From assembly GCF_030817355.1 (NCBI RefSeq), contig NZ_JAUSZH010000001.1, positions 6,768,501-6,832,500 on the forward strand: a DNA stretch of 64,000 bases, given 5' to 3'. The position numbers and the translations under genes were made by a program. Every line of letters starts with the position of its first letter. Within the stretch, counting starts at the first letter, position 1. Source of the DNA: Streptomyces sp. V1I1 (GTDB lineage: Bacteria > Actinomycetota > Actinomycetes > Streptomycetales > Streptomycetaceae). Of the stretch, positions 35,540-44,592 are shown piece by piece. The notes under the pieces are model-generated. The model was not told where the DNA came from. It worked only from the letters and a program-made list of their open reading frames with translations, and made no database searches.

Positions 35540-35558
35540 CCACGTACGGACAGTGAAC

Positions 35559-35588
35559 GAGGGCCCATGCCTTGTGGCATGGGCCCTC
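35559..35588 (+). terminator. Terminator after the FKBP pair
   Basis: 13-bp perfect stem GAGGGCCCATGCC-TTGT-GGCATGGGCCCTC followed by a T-containing tail. Confidence 0.92.
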
Positions 35589-35654
35589 GGCTTTTGCCCC
35601 GGCGCTCCCGAGCGGTACGGTCAACGATCGGAAGCACTTTGAGGAAGGGCGTCG

Positions 35655-36611
35655 ATGGCCATTGCCAAGGCCGAGCGGCTGATGAATCTGGCGCTGTGCC
35701 TGCTGGGGACCCGCCGCCCGCTCAGCAAGCGCGAACTGCGCGGTTCCATCGAGGCCTACCTCGAGGCAGGTTCCGACGACTCCTTCAACCGGATGTTCGA
35801 GCGCGACAAGGATGATCTGCGCGAACTCGGCCTGGTCATCGAGACGGTGGAGAATCTCGACGGCGACACCGGCTATCTCGCCCGCCGCGACTCCAACCGG
35901 CTGCCCGCCATCACGCTCGACGCCGAGGAGGCCGCCGCCCTCGGCCTCGCCGCCAAGGTCTGGCAGCAGGCGCGGCTCGCCGGAGCCGCCAGCGGCGCCC
36001 TGCAGAAGCTGCGCGCGGCAGGCATGCCCGAGGCCGAGGATTCGTACGAGGCGCACCACAGTGCACTCGAACCCCGCATCCCCGTCCATGAGGCCGCCTT
36101 CGAGCCTTTGATGCTCGCCTGCCGCGACCGCCGCCCGGTCGTCTTCGACTACCGCAAGGCGAACGCCGCGCGCCCCGAGCCGCGCCATGTCGAGCCATGG
36201 ACGCTCGAGTGCTGGCGCGGCCACTGGTATCTGGCGGGCTGGGACCGCGACCGCGGCGCCGAGCGGGTCTTCCGTCTCTCCCGCATCACCGGCCGGGTCC
36301 GCTCGCGCGCCGGCTCCTTCACCGCGCCCGTGCCCGACGTCGTCACCGTCCGGGAGACCGTCGAGAGCTGGGCGGGGGAGACCGCGACCCGCTCCGCGCG
36401 GATCCGGCTGCGCACGGACTGCGGCTATCCGCTGCGCTCAAGAGCCCAGTCGATACGGGAACTCGGGGACGGCTGGGACGAGTTGGAGATTCCGTACGGA
36501 CACGGGCTCGATGCCTGGCTTGTGGAGTTCGGCCCGGACGTCGTCGTACTGGAGCCCGCGGATCTGCGGGCCGATGTGGTGGACCGGCTGCGCGCCGTGG
36601 CCAAGGGCTGA
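35655..36611 (+). CDS. pafB: WYL-domain transcriptional regulator PafB
   Basis: 318 aa. An N-terminal winged helix-turn-helix (RPLSKRELRGSIEAYLEAGSD region) is followed by a WYL ligand domain (PVVFDYRKANAARPEPRHVEPW, GHWYLAGWDRDRGAERVFRLSRI) and the WCX tail. With PafC it forms the PafBC activator that switches on the LexA-independent DNA-damage response in mycobacteria, probably through single-stranded DNA sensing. It is adjacent to the pupylation genes as in other actinobacteria. Confidence 0.93.
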   Translation: MAIAKAERLMNLALCLLGTRRPLSKRELRGSIEAYLEAGSDDSFNRMFERDKDDLRELGLVIETVENLDGDTGYLARRDSNRLPAITLDAEEAAALGLAAKVWQQARLAGAASGALQKLRAAGMPEAEDSYEAHHSALEPRIPVHEAAFEPLMLACRDRRPVVFDYRKANAARPEPRHVEPWTLECWRGHWYLAGWDRDRGAERVFRLSRITGRVRSRAGSFTAPVPDVVTVRETVESWAGETATRSARIRLRTDCGYPLRSRAQSIRELGDGWDELEIPYGHGLDAWLVEFGPDVVVLEPADLRADVVDRLRAVAKG

Positions 36612-36628
36612 GGGGGACTCGTACATCC

Positions 36629-37585
36629 ATGGCCGCCAATGCCATTGACCAGACCCGGCGGATGCTCTCGCTGGTGACCTATCTGCGGGAGCGTCCCGGC
36701 GCGCGCGTCGGCGACGTCGCCCGCGCCTTCGGGATCACCGAGGACGAGCTGATCTCCGACCTCGACGTACTGCCGATGTGCGGGACGAGCTTCCGCGGCG
36801 GCGATCTGCTCGACATCGACACCGACGGTGAGCGCATCTGGTGGCACAACCCCGACGATGTCGCCGAGCCGCTGCGGCTCGCTGCCGACGAGGCGACCGC
36901 ACTGCTGGTCGCCGCGCGCGCCGTGGCCACGCTGCCGGGGCTGCGTGAGAGCGACCGGGAAGCGCTGCTGCGGGCCACCGCCAAGCTGGAGACCGCGGCG
37001 GGCGAGGCGGCGGGCGCCAGCTCCCGGCTGTCGGTGACCTTCGAGTCCGAGGGCGGCGTCTTCGCCGACGTCGACCGGGCGATCTCGGAGCGGCGGCGCC
37101 TGTGGCTGAAGTACTACTCGCCCGCGCGTGACGAGCTCACCGAGCGCGAGGTCGACCCGATCCGGCTCTTCGCCGTGGGACACACGTATATGGAGGCCTG
37201 GTGCCGTCTCTCCGAGGCGCGCAGGACCTTCCGCCTCGACCGGGTGGCGGAGATCAGGCTGCTGGACGCGCCCGCGGCCCCGCCCGAGCTGGAGCTGCGC
37301 GATCTGTCGGAGGGGCTGGTGCAGCCGTCCGCGGACGATCCCGAGGTCGTGGTCGAGGTCGGACCCGGGGGGCGCTGGGTCGCGGAGTACTACCCGCACG
37401 ACAGCGCGGACGAGCTGCCGGACGGCGGTCTGCGGATCACTTTGCGTACGCCTGAGCCTGCCTCGCTGCGCCGGCTGGCGCTGCGGCTGGGGCAGGACGG
37501 GCGGATCGTCTCGCCGCAGGACCTGGCGGACAGCGCCCGGCTGGCGGCGCGCGCGGCGCTCGCGGCCTACGACGGTCAGGAATAG
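36629..37585 (+). CDS. pafC: WYL-domain transcriptional regulator PafC
   Basis: 318-aa partner of PafB with the same plan: helix-turn-helix near residues 10-60 (GARVGDVARAFGITEDELISDL), WYL core (RRLWLKYYSPARDELTEREVDP, GHTYMEAWCRLSEARRTFRLDR) and C-terminal WCX domain. It begins 17 bp after pafB and is surely co-transcribed. The start at 36629 gives MAANAIDQ, the usual N-terminus. Confidence 0.93.
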   Translation: MAANAIDQTRRMLSLVTYLRERPGARVGDVARAFGITEDELISDLDVLPMCGTSFRGGDLLDIDTDGERIWWHNPDDVAEPLRLAADEATALLVAARAVATLPGLRESDREALLRATAKLETAAGEAAGASSRLSVTFESEGGVFADVDRAISERRRLWLKYYSPARDELTEREVDPIRLFAVGHTYMEAWCRLSEARRTFRLDRVAEIRLLDAPAAPPELELRDLSEGLVQPSADDPEVVVEVGPGGRWVAEYYPHDSADELPDGGLRITLRTPEPASLRRLALRLGQDGRIVSPQDLADSARLAARAALAAYDGQE

Positions 37586-37600
37586 GGAGACTCGCGCCAT

Positions 37601-37855
37601 ATGTCTGTGATGTCAGGAATCGCGGCCCACGTGGGACCGGTCCTCTTCAAGGCCGCCTGCCCCGACTGCCGCGCCCGCTTCGAGCTCTCGGCGGGGGCCC
37701 TGCGACTGGCGATCGGCGCGAGCGCGCGGACCACGTTCTACTCCTTCACCTGCCCGGAGTGCGGGTCGGCGGTCCGCAAGCCGGCGGGGGAGCGCATCGT
37801 CGAACTCCTCACCGGCGGCGGCGTGCGGACGCTTCGCCTCCACTCCTCCCTCTGA
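37601..37855 (+). CDS. Small zinc-ribbon-like protein, function unknown
   Basis: 84 aa with two CxxC pairs (CPDCRARFELS and CPECGSAVRKP) spaced about 35 residues, a likely zinc ribbon. It starts 15 bp after pafC with GGGAGA upstream; an in-frame ATG three codons later is a possible alternative. Probably co-transcribed with pafBC; seen as an uncharacterised gene in the same place in other Streptomyces. Confidence 0.75.
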   Translation: MSVMSGIAAHVGPVLFKAACPDCRARFELSAGALRLAIGASARTTFYSFTCPECGSAVRKPAGERIVELLTGGGVRTLRLHSSL

Positions 37856-37873
37856 GACGTCTAGGCTCTGCCC

Positions 37874-38071
37874 ATGCTCTGGCCCATGCTCGCCATCGCC
37901 CTCGGCTTCCTCGGGATCGCCGTGCTCGGCATCCTCGGCATCCGGGTCTTCATCGAGGCCCAGCGGCTGGGCCGTGAGGTGGCCCGCACGACTGAGCGGA
38001 TCAACCGTGCGGCGGAGGATCTGGAGAACGCGGCGACGGATCTGGCGCGCACGGGCGAGGCCTTGCGGTAA
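37874..38071 (+). CDS. Small membrane protein with coiled-coil tail, function unknown
   Basis: 65 aa: one N-terminal transmembrane helix (LAIALGFLGIAVLGILGI), then an amphipathic stretch with heptad-like hydrophobics (VARTTERINRAAEDLENAATDLARTG). It begins 18 bp after the zinc-ribbon gene. No clear ribosome site. Too short for a family call. Confidence 0.6.
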   Translation: MLWPMLAIALGFLGIAVLGILGIRVFIEAQRLGREVARTTERINRAAEDLENAATDLARTGEALR

Positions 38072-38286
38072 GGCGGGTGCACCCTGATGCGTGGGCGACT
38101 CGGGCGGTAGGCTGATAAGTGGCGGCAACAGGCAATGAGGCGCCGGCCGCGACGGGAGTATGCAAGGGGATTGCCCTGCGTTTACCCGTGAGAGTTACGA
38201 TCGCAGCCGGTCGCGGTTCGGACACCAGTCCACCGCGATCAGCAGCTCAGCCCCATGCCGCCTCGCTGAGAAGGTAGACACCAGCT

Positions 38287-38580
38287 ATGTTCCGACAGAT
38301 CGGTCCCCTTGAGATCAGTCTCATCCTTCTCGTCGTCGTCTTGCTCTTCGGGGCCAAGAAGCTTCCCGAGATGGCCCGTTCGCTGGGTAAGTCCGCCCGG
38401 ATCCTGAAGAGTGAAGCGAAGGCGATGAAGTCCGAGGGCCAGCCGGCCGCCACTCCGGCCGACCCGCCGCAGGACCCGGCCCAGGGTCAGGCCGCCCCTC
38501 GTACGATCCAGGCGTCGCCCGGCGACGTGACGAGCGCTCGCCCCGTCAACGAGCCCACCGACACCACCCCCCAGCGCTGA
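38287..38580 (+). CDS. tatA: Sec-independent translocase subunit TatA
   Basis: 97-aa single-span protein forming the protein-conducting part of the twin-arginine pathway. The N-terminal helix is [20 protein letters not shown], followed by the [21 protein letters not shown] hinge and amphipathic helix (FG and KLP are diagnostic) and a disordered Pro/Ala tail. The 215-bp region before it probably holds the tat promoter. TatC is next; a TatB gene is not in the window. Confidence 0.95.
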   Translation: MFRQIGPLEISLILLVVVLLFGAKKLPEMARSLGKSARILKSEAKAMKSEGQPAATPADPPQDPAQGQAAPRTIQASPGDVTSARPVNEPTDTTPQR

Positions 38581-38627
38581 CCCCAAGGCCGCCGATCACG
38601 GCCTGCCGCACGAGATGAGGACGTGGG

Positions 38628-39581
38628 TTGCTCAAGCCTGCCCGCTCGAAACAGAAGCAGGAGAAGGACCCCGAAGGGCGCATGCCACTCGCGGACCATC
38701 TGCGTGAGCTGCGCAACCGGCTTGCCAAGGCGATGCTGGCGATCACGATCGCGTCCGTCGTGGCTGCGTTCTACAGCCAGGACCTGATGCGGATCCTGGC
38801 CTCGCCGGTCCACGCCTGTGAACAGGGACAGCTTCAGACCGGCGGCAAGTGCGCCACGATCGTGTACACCGACCTGTTGTCGCCGTTCACCACCACGGTG
38901 AAGGTCGTCATGATGGCCGGCATCATCGCGGCCTGCCCGGTCTGGCTGTACCAGCTGTGGGCCTTCGTGGCCCCGGGCCTGCACAAGAAAGAGAAGAAGT
39001 ACACCTACTTCTTCGCCGCCGCGGCCGTTCCGCTCTTCGCCGCGGGTGCCTATCTCGCATTCGTGATCATGCCGGTGAGCATGAGTGTGCTGCTGAGCAT
39101 CACCCCCGACACCGCCGCGAACTTCCTCGAGGTCGACAAGATCCTGGACTTCGCCGTCCGCATGGTGCTGATCTTCGGGTTCTCCTTCGAGCTGCCGCTG
39201 CTGCTGATCATGCTGAACGCGGCAGGCGTCGTGACCGGACGCCGGATGGCCGGCTGGTGGCGCGGTGTCGTCATGGGCATCTTCGTCTTCGGGGCGATCG
39301 CCACCCCGTCCACCGACCCCCTGGGCATGATCGCGCTGGCGGGACCGATCATCGTGCTGTACTTCATCGCGGTGGGCATCGCGCTGCTCAACGACCGGCG
39401 GCGACGCCGTCACGACCCCGACGCCGAACTCGACGACGACGAGGCATCCGAGCTCGACCTCGCTCCCGAAGCTGTCGGCGAGATCGAAGCCGTATCAGCC
39501 TCCAGGGCCCTGCCCGAGCAGGCGAGCGGTGAGGCCGACGGACGTTCCCACCGGCTCAACGGTTACGACGACATCACCTGA
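38628..39581 (+). CDS. tatC: Sec-independent translocase subunit TatC
   Basis: 317-aa membrane receptor for twin-arginine signal peptides with six spans. The conserved cytoplasmic start MPLADHLRELRNRL binds signal peptides; later AGIIAACPVWLYQLWAFVAPGL and FGFSFELPLLLIMLNAAGVV are typical. A TTG at 38628 behind GATGAGGACG is taken as start; an ATG at the MPLADH position would lack the short charged N-tail. A long acidic C-terminal tail is present. Confidence 0.94.
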   Translation: MLKPARSKQKQEKDPEGRMPLADHLRELRNRLAKAMLAITIASVVAAFYSQDLMRILASPVHACEQGQLQTGGKCATIVYTDLLSPFTTTVKVVMMAGIIAACPVWLYQLWAFVAPGLHKKEKKYTYFFAAAAVPLFAAGAYLAFVIMPVSMSVLLSITPDTAANFLEVDKILDFAVRMVLIFGFSFELPLLLIMLNAAGVVTGRRMAGWWRGVVMGIFVFGAIATPSTDPLGMIALAGPIIVLYFIAVGIALLNDRRRRRHDPDAELDDDEASELDLAPEAVGEIEAVSASRALPEQASGEADGRSHRLNGYDDIT

Positions 39582-39595
39582 TCTTGTATGGTCCT

Positions 39596-39618
39596 CCCCC
39601 CAGACTCCGTCCAGGGGG
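39596..39618. repeat. Short dispersed hairpin element before the lipid kinase gene
   Basis: CCCCC and GGGGG arms enclose a GAC-TCC-GTC inner stem. The same AGACTTCGTCC/AGACTCCGTCC core occurs at 46472-46492. It overlaps the ribosome-site region of the following gene. Confidence 0.55.
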
Positions 39619-39625
39619 ACCCCCA

Positions 39626-40540
39626 GTGACCAGCGAGATCACCCTTTTCGTCAATCCCACCGCGGGACGCGGCCGGGGCGCTCATGCCGCGCAGCCGGCC
39701 GCTCGTGTGCTGCGCGAGGCCGGATTCTCCGTGCGTACCGTCCTCGGCGAGGACGCCGACGATGCCCTGCGGCGGGCGCGCGAAGCCGTCGGTGGGGGGA
39801 CCGGGGCTCTCATAGCCGTCGGTGGGGACGGGATGATGTCGCTCGCCCTGCAAGCCGTCGCCGGGACCCGGACGCCGCTCGGTGTCGTCGCCGTCGGGAC
39901 CGGCAATGACTTCGCCCGCGCGCTCGGGCTGCCCGTGCGGCAGCCTGCCGCCGCCGGGCGGATCGTGGCCGAGGCGCTCAAGGGCGAGCAGATCCGGGAC
40001 GTGGACCTCGGGCGCGTGGGGCGGAAGTGGTTCGGAACCATCCTCGCCTCCGGGTTCGACTCGCGTGTCAACGACCGCGGGAACCGGATGCGGTGGCCCA
40101 GCGGGCGCTTCAAGTACGACCTGGCGATGGTCGCCGAGCTGGCGGCCTTCAAGCCCATCCCGTACCGCATCACCCTCGACGACGGGGAGGTGCGCGAGAT
40201 CGAGGCCACCCTCGTCGCCGTCGGCAACGGATCCTCCTACGGCGGCGGCATGCGGATCTGCTCCGGCGCGCGCGTGGACGACGGGCTGTTCGACGTGACC
40301 GTGGTCGGGGACTGTACGCGTACGACGCTGCTCAAGGTCTTTCCGCAGGTCTACAAGGGGACGCACCTCAACCACCCCAAGGTGACCACCCATCGCGTCC
40401 GCACGATCACGCTCCAGGCGGAGGGAGTCACCGGGTATGCCGACGGCGAACCGATGGGCGCGCTGCCGCTGACCGCGGAGTGCGTTCCGGGCGCCGTGCG
40501 GGTGCTCGCTCCGGTACGTAGCCCGGCGATCGACCGGTGA
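39626..40540 (+). CDS. Diacylglycerol kinase-family lipid kinase
   Basis: 304-aa DAGK-catalytic-domain protein of the DgkB/YegS type, phosphorylating lipid hydroxyls such as diacylglycerol. Motifs are TLFVNPTAGRGRG, the nucleotide-binding IAVGGDGMMSLALQAV, LGVVAVGTGNDFARALGLP and DGEPMG near the C-terminus. GTG at 39626 is taken as start (MTSEITLFVNP); a possible upstream ATG at 39584 lies in the hairpin element. The stop falls inside an 11-bp tandem repeat. Confidence 0.9.
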   Translation: MTSEITLFVNPTAGRGRGAHAAQPAARVLREAGFSVRTVLGEDADDALRRAREAVGGGTGALIAVGGDGMMSLALQAVAGTRTPLGVVAVGTGNDFARALGLPVRQPAAAGRIVAEALKGEQIRDVDLGRVGRKWFGTILASGFDSRVNDRGNRMRWPSGRFKYDLAMVAELAAFKPIPYRITLDDGEVREIEATLVAVGNGSSYGGGMRICSGARVDDGLFDVTVVGDCTRTTLLKVFPQVYKGTHLNHPKVTTHRVRTITLQAEGVTGYADGEPMGALPLTAECVPGAVRVLAPVRSPAIDR

Positions 40541-40588
40541 TCGGCCGGTGATTGCCCGGTGATTGCCGGGTGATTGCCCGGTCAATTA
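40534..40588 (+). repeat. 11-bp tandem repeat, five copies, spanning the lipid kinase stop
   Basis: Units beginning at 40534, 40545, 40556, 40567 and 40578, consensus CCGGTGATTGC, two of them identical. The TGA stop of the preceding gene is inside unit 1. The last two units can also pair as a hairpin ahead of a TCAATTAAA tail, so the array may double as a terminator. Confidence 0.9.
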
Positions 40589-40634
40589 AAGGTCGCGCTC
40601 ACTGTCAGAGGTGACGGGTAGGCTCGTGAGCAAG

Positions 40635-43466
40635 ATGACCGAGGACCTCTCTCCCGCTGAGCGCTATGCCGCCGCCCGCATCCGCGCTGTTGAGGAGGCC
40701 ACTGCGCTGGCCCCCTTCCGCGCGATGTACGAATTCGACCTGGACCCCTTCCAGATCGAGGCCTGTCAGGCCCTGGAGGCGGGTAAGGGCGTGCTCGTCG
40801 CCGCGCCCACCGGCTCGGGCAAGACCATCGTCGGCGAATTCGCCGTCCACCTGGCCCTTCAGCAGGGCCGCAAGTGCTTCTACACCACGCCCATCAAGGC
40901 CCTGTCCAACCAGAAGTACACCGACCTCGTCAGGCGCTACGGCGCGGACAAGGTCGGCCTGCTCACCGGCGACAACAGCGTCAACTCCGAAGCCCCCGTG
41001 GTCGTGATGACCACCGAGGTGCTGCGCAACATGCTCTACGCGGGCTCGCAGTCGCTGCTCGGCCTCGGCCATGTGGTGATGGACGAGGTGCACTACCTCT
41101 CCGACCGCTTCCGCGGCGCCGTGTGGGAGGAAGTGATCATCCACCTCCCCGAGTCGGTGACGCTGGTGTCACTGTCGGCGACTGTTTCCAACGCGGAGGA
41201 GTTCGGCGACTGGCTGGACACCGTCCGCGGCGACACCGAGGTGATCGTCTCCGAGGAGCGGCCCGTCCCGCTGTGGCAGCACGTCATGGCCGGCCGCCGG
41301 ATGTACGACCTCTTCGAGGAGGAGACCGACCACGGCGGCCGCGGCTCCGCCCGGCGCGAGGTCAACCCCGATCTCGTACGCCTGGCGCGGATGGAGAACC
41401 AGCGCACGTACAACCCCAAGGACCGCCGCCGCGGCAAGATGGTGCGCGAGGCGGACCGTGAGCGGGAGCGGCGCCAGCGCACCCGGATCTGGACGCCAGG
41501 GCGGCCCGAGGTCATCGAGCGGCTCGACGCCGAAGGGCTGCTGCCCGCGATCACCTTCATCTTCAGCCGGGCGGGCTGCGAGGCCGCCGTACAGCAGTGC
41601 ATGTACGCGGGACTGCGGCTGAACGACGACGACGCGCGGCTCAAGGTGCGCGAGATCGTCGAGGAGCGGACCGCCGTCATCCCCACCGAGGACCTGCATG
41701 TCCTTGGCTATTACGAGTGGTTGGAGGGCCTTGAGCGCGGCATCGCCGCGCACCACGCCGGCATGCTGCCGACGTTCAAGGAAGTCGTCGAAGAGCTCTT
41801 CGTGCGCGGTCTGGTGAAGGCCGTCTTCGCCACCGAGACGCTGGCGCTCGGCATCAACATGCCTGCCCGCTCCGTGGTGTTGGAGAAGCTCGTCAAGTGG
41901 AACGGCGAGCAGCACGCCGACATCACCCCCGGCGAGTACACCCAACTCACCGGCAGGGCAGGACGGCGCGGCATCGACGTCGAGGGCCACGCCGTGGTGC
42001 TGTGGCAGCGGGCGATGGACCCGGCCGCGCTCGCGGGACTCGCGGGCACCCGCACCTACCCCCTGCGCTCCAGCTTCAAGCCCTCGTACAACATGGCGGT
42101 CAACCTTGTGCAGCAGTTCGGGCGGCACCGCTCGCGCGAGCTGCTCGAGACGTCGTTCGCGCAGTTCCAGGCGGACAAGTCGGTCGTCGGCATCTCCCGT
42201 CAGGTGCAGAAGAACGAAGAGGGACTCGAGGGCTACCGCGAGGGCATGACCTGCCACTTGGGCGACTTCGAGGAGTACGCGCGGCTGCGCCGCGAGCTCA
42301 AGGACCGCGAGACGGAACTGGCCAAGCAGGGCGCGGCCCAGCGGCGGGCCGCCGCCGCCTCCTCGCTGGAGAAGCTGAAGCCCGGCGATGTCATCCACGT
42401 CCCCACCGGCAAGTTCGCGGGCCTTGCGCTCGTCATCGACCCGGGCATCCCGGCGGGCCGCACCAACGGACACCGCGGCGGCTTCGAGTACCACGACGGA
42501 CCCCGGCCGCTCGTGCTGACCGCTGAACGGCAGGTCAAGCGGCTGGCGTCGATGGACTTCCCGGTGCCGGTCGAGGCGCTGGAGCGGATGCGGATCCCGA
42601 AGTCCTTCAACCCGCGCTCGCCGCAGTCCCGTCGCGATCTGGCCTCCGCGCTGCGGACGAAAGCCGGGCACATAGTGCCCGAGCGGCACCGCAAACAGCG
42701 GGCGGCCGCCGCCGACGACCGCGAGATCGCGCGGCTGCGCACCGAGCTGCGCGCGCATCCCTGCCACGGATGCGACGAGCGCGAGGACCATGCGCGGTGG
42801 GCGGAGCGGTACCACCGGCTGCAGCGCGACACCCGGCAGCTGGAGCGGCGCATCGAGGGCCGGACGAACACCATCGCCCGTACCTTCGACCGCATCGTGG
42901 CGCTGCTCACCGAGCTGGACTATCTGCGCGGCGACGAGGTCACCGAACACGGCAAGCGCCTCGCGCGGCTCTACGGCGAGCTGGATCTGCTGGCCAGCGA
43001 GTGCCTGCGCGACGGGGTGTGGGAGGGGCTCAGCCCGGCCGAACTGGCCGCGTGCGTCTCGGCGTTGGTGTACGAGGCGCGGCAGGCGGACGACGCGGTC
43101 GCGCCCAAGGTCCCGGCGGGCAAGGCGAAGGCCGCGCTCGGCGAGATGATCCACATATGGGGCCGGCTGGACGGCCTGGAGGAAGAGTTCAAGATCAACC
43201 AGGCGGAGGGCGTCGGACAGCGCGAACCCGATCTCGGCTTCGCCTGGGCCGCGTACCAGTGGGCATCCGACCGGAGCCTGGACGAGGTGCTGCGCGAGGC
43301 GGAGATGCCCGCCGGAGACTTCGTCCGCTGGTGCAAGCAAGTGATCGATGTGCTTGGACAGATCGCGGCGGCGGCGCCACGTGAGGGCAGCACAGTCGCG
43401 AAGAACGCCCGCAAGGCGGTCGACGCTCTGCTGCGGGGTGTGGTGGCGTACAGCTCCGTGGGCTGA
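40635..43466 (+). CDS. Ski2/Mtr4-like DEAD/DEAH-box RNA helicase with DSHCT domain
   Basis: 943-aa superfamily-2 helicase likely involved in RNA metabolism. Motif I is VAAPTGSGKT, motif II is DEVH in HVVMDEVHYLSD, motif III is SATVSN, motif V is ETLALGINMPARSV, and motif VI is QLTGRAGRRG. The C-terminal third is a DSHCT helical domain (ECLRDGVWEGLSPAELAACVS). A CHGC-type cysteine pair (HPCHGCDEREDH) sits in the linker. ATG at 40635 fits homologues; in-frame GTGs at 40611 and 40626 are alternatives. Conserved next to tatC in actinobacteria. Confidence 0.93.
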   Translation: MTEDLSPAERYAAARIRAVEEATALAPFRAMYEFDLDPFQIEACQALEAGKGVLVAAPTGSGKTIVGEFAVHLALQQGRKCFYTTPIKALSNQKYTDLVRRYGADKVGLLTGDNSVNSEAPVVVMTTEVLRNMLYAGSQSLLGLGHVVMDEVHYLSDRFRGAVWEEVIIHLPESVTLVSLSATVSNAEEFGDWLDTVRGDTEVIVSEERPVPLWQHVMAGRRMYDLFEEETDHGGRGSARREVNPDLVRLARMENQRTYNPKDRRRGKMVREADRERERRQRTRIWTPGRPEVIERLDAEGLLPAITFIFSRAGCEAAVQQCMYAGLRLNDDDARLKVREIVEERTAVIPTEDLHVLGYYEWLEGLERGIAAHHAGMLPTFKEVVEELFVRGLVKAVFATETLALGINMPARSVVLEKLVKWNGEQHADITPGEYTQLTGRAGRRGIDVEGHAVVLWQRAMDPAALAGLAGTRTYPLRSSFKPSYNMAVNLVQQFGRHRSRELLETSFAQFQADKSVVGISRQVQKNEEGLEGYREGMTCHLGDFEEYARLRRELKDRETELAKQGAAQRRAAAASSLEKLKPGDVIHVPTGKFAGLALVIDPGIPAGRTNGHRGGFEYHDGPRPLVLTAERQVKRLASMDFPVPVEALERMRIPKSFNPRSPQSRRDLASALRTKAGHIVPERHRKQRAAAADDREIARLRTELRAHPCHGCDEREDHARWAERYHRLQRDTRQLERRIEGRTNTIARTFDRIVALLTELDYLRGDEVTEHGKRLARLYGELDLLASECLRDGVWEGLSPAELAACVSALVYEARQADDAVAPKVPAGKAKAALGEMIHIWGRLDGLEEEFKINQAEGVGQREPDLGFAWAAYQWASDRSLDEVLREAEMPAGDFVRWCKQVIDVLGQIAAAAPREGSTVAKNARKAVDALLRGVVAYSSVG

Positions 43467-43486
43467 GCGGCGATACGTACGACGGT

Positions 43487-43513
43487 CCGGTTCACCGCAA
43501 GCCGGTGAACCGG
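43487..43513. terminator. Bidirectional terminator
   Basis: 11-bp perfect stem CCGGTTCACCG (43487-43497) with its complement at 43503-43513, 5-nt loop, between the convergent helicase and SnoaL-like genes. Confidence 0.85.
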
Positions 43514-43542
43514 GCCGTCAGCGTCCGGTCGGCTCCGGGAAG

Positions 43543-43938
43543 TCAGCCCCAGAACCTGTCCTCTTCGTCGAGGTCCTCGGTGCACTCGTCGATGTCGGTG
43601 ATCTTTCCGCCGACGATGGTGAAGAAGAGACCCTCGCGGATCTCGATGCCGTGGTCGCCGCGGTCGGCCCGCATCGTGTGAAGTGACATGGCGTGCCCGC
43701 GCCCGTCGGCCAGCACCGATTCCAGCTGGATCTGCATCGTCCCGTCGGTCTCCTCGCCGAGCCTGCGGTACAGCTGGAGAACGGCATCGAGGCCCTTGTG
43801 GTGGCCGGAGAGCGGGTTGTTGCCCGGCACGTGGTGGACGACGTCCTTCGTCATCAGGGAGCCGAGTGTCTCCATGTCACCCGACACGAACGCTGCGTAA
43901 CCCTGGCGTACAAGGGCGCAGTCCGGGTGTTCAGCCAT
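43543..43938 (-). CDS. SnoaL/NTF2-like protein, possible ketosteroid-isomerase fold
   Basis: 131 aa with an NTF2-type cone fold: LVRQGYAAFVSGDMETLGSLMTKDVVHHVPG, then LQLYRRLGEETDG and a C-terminal beta sheet (FFTIVGGKITDIDECTEDLDEED). Members range from isomerases to stress proteins; no active-site set can be assigned. AAAGGGG lies 10 nt before the ATG. It lies 80 bp downstream of the broken monooxygenase gene, on the same strand. Confidence 0.8.
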   Translation of the reverse strand: MAEHPDCALVRQGYAAFVSGDMETLGSLMTKDVVHHVPGNNPLSGHHKGLDAVLQLYRRLGEETDGTMQIQLESVLADGRGHAMSLHTMRADRGDHGIEIREGLFFTIVGGKITDIDECTEDLDEEDRFWG

Positions 43939-44017
43939 AGTGATTCACCCCTTTCATCCCTATGAATGCCCCTTTCCTACATCCTCCGCCGGGTGTGGAG
44001 GGCTGTCCACGCAGGCG

Positions 44018-44514
44018 TCACGCGGCGGACGTGACCGCGTCCCGCTCGGCGACTTCCTCGCGCACGATCGGGATCACGTGGCGGCCGAAGTCGATCGCGT
44101 CGTCCAGCACGTCGTAGCCGCGGGCGGAAAGGATCTCCACTCGTCCTTGGTGAGGAAGTCGCCCTCGCGCTGCTGCTCGTGGTCGTTGCCGCCGGTGATG
44201 AAGTGGACGGCGAGCCGGCCGTCGCTGATCAGGTCGAGGGTGGCGAAAGTCTTCGCGGCGAAGGTCGGGTACGAGACGTTCGGGCGGTGCGCGACGAGGA
44301 TCTGGAGCTTCTCGGTGCGCGCCGCGGTGCACGCCGCGGCGGGGGACGGGTCGGGCGAACCGGAGCCGTACGTGAACAGGACGCGGTCCCAGCCGTGGTC
44401 CTCATGGGCCCGGGCGAGCTTGAGTGTGTACTCCTTGTCGAAGGACGGGCCGGAGCGGGCCGTGACTTCGGAGCCTTCATTGGTTGCTGCGATGCCGAGA
44501 AACTCGACGGGCAT
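44018..44514 (-). pseudogene. Alkanesulfonate monooxygenase (SsuD-type LLM), internally deleted
   Basis: The N-terminal about 125 residues (VEFLGIAATNEGSEVTARSG, VLFTYGSGSPDPSPAAAC, DGRLAVHFITGGNDHEQQRE, GDFLTKDE) match SsuD-like flavin monooxygenases. Around 44146 the frame breaks off, and the last about 40 residues of the same family follow in another frame (VEILSARGYDVLDDAIDFGR, HVIPIVREEVAERDA). Roughly half of a normal 370-aa protein is missing, so an internal deletion with frame change is the simplest reading. ATG at 44514 has GAGG 7 nt ahead. A leader peptide typical of sulfur genes precedes it. Confidence 0.85.
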
Positions 44515-44592
44515 GGTGCGGCCTCATATCTCGCGATGCGATGACGTGGTGGGTTGGTCGGTGTGGAGCCGTCAGAGGCAACACGAGGCGGA

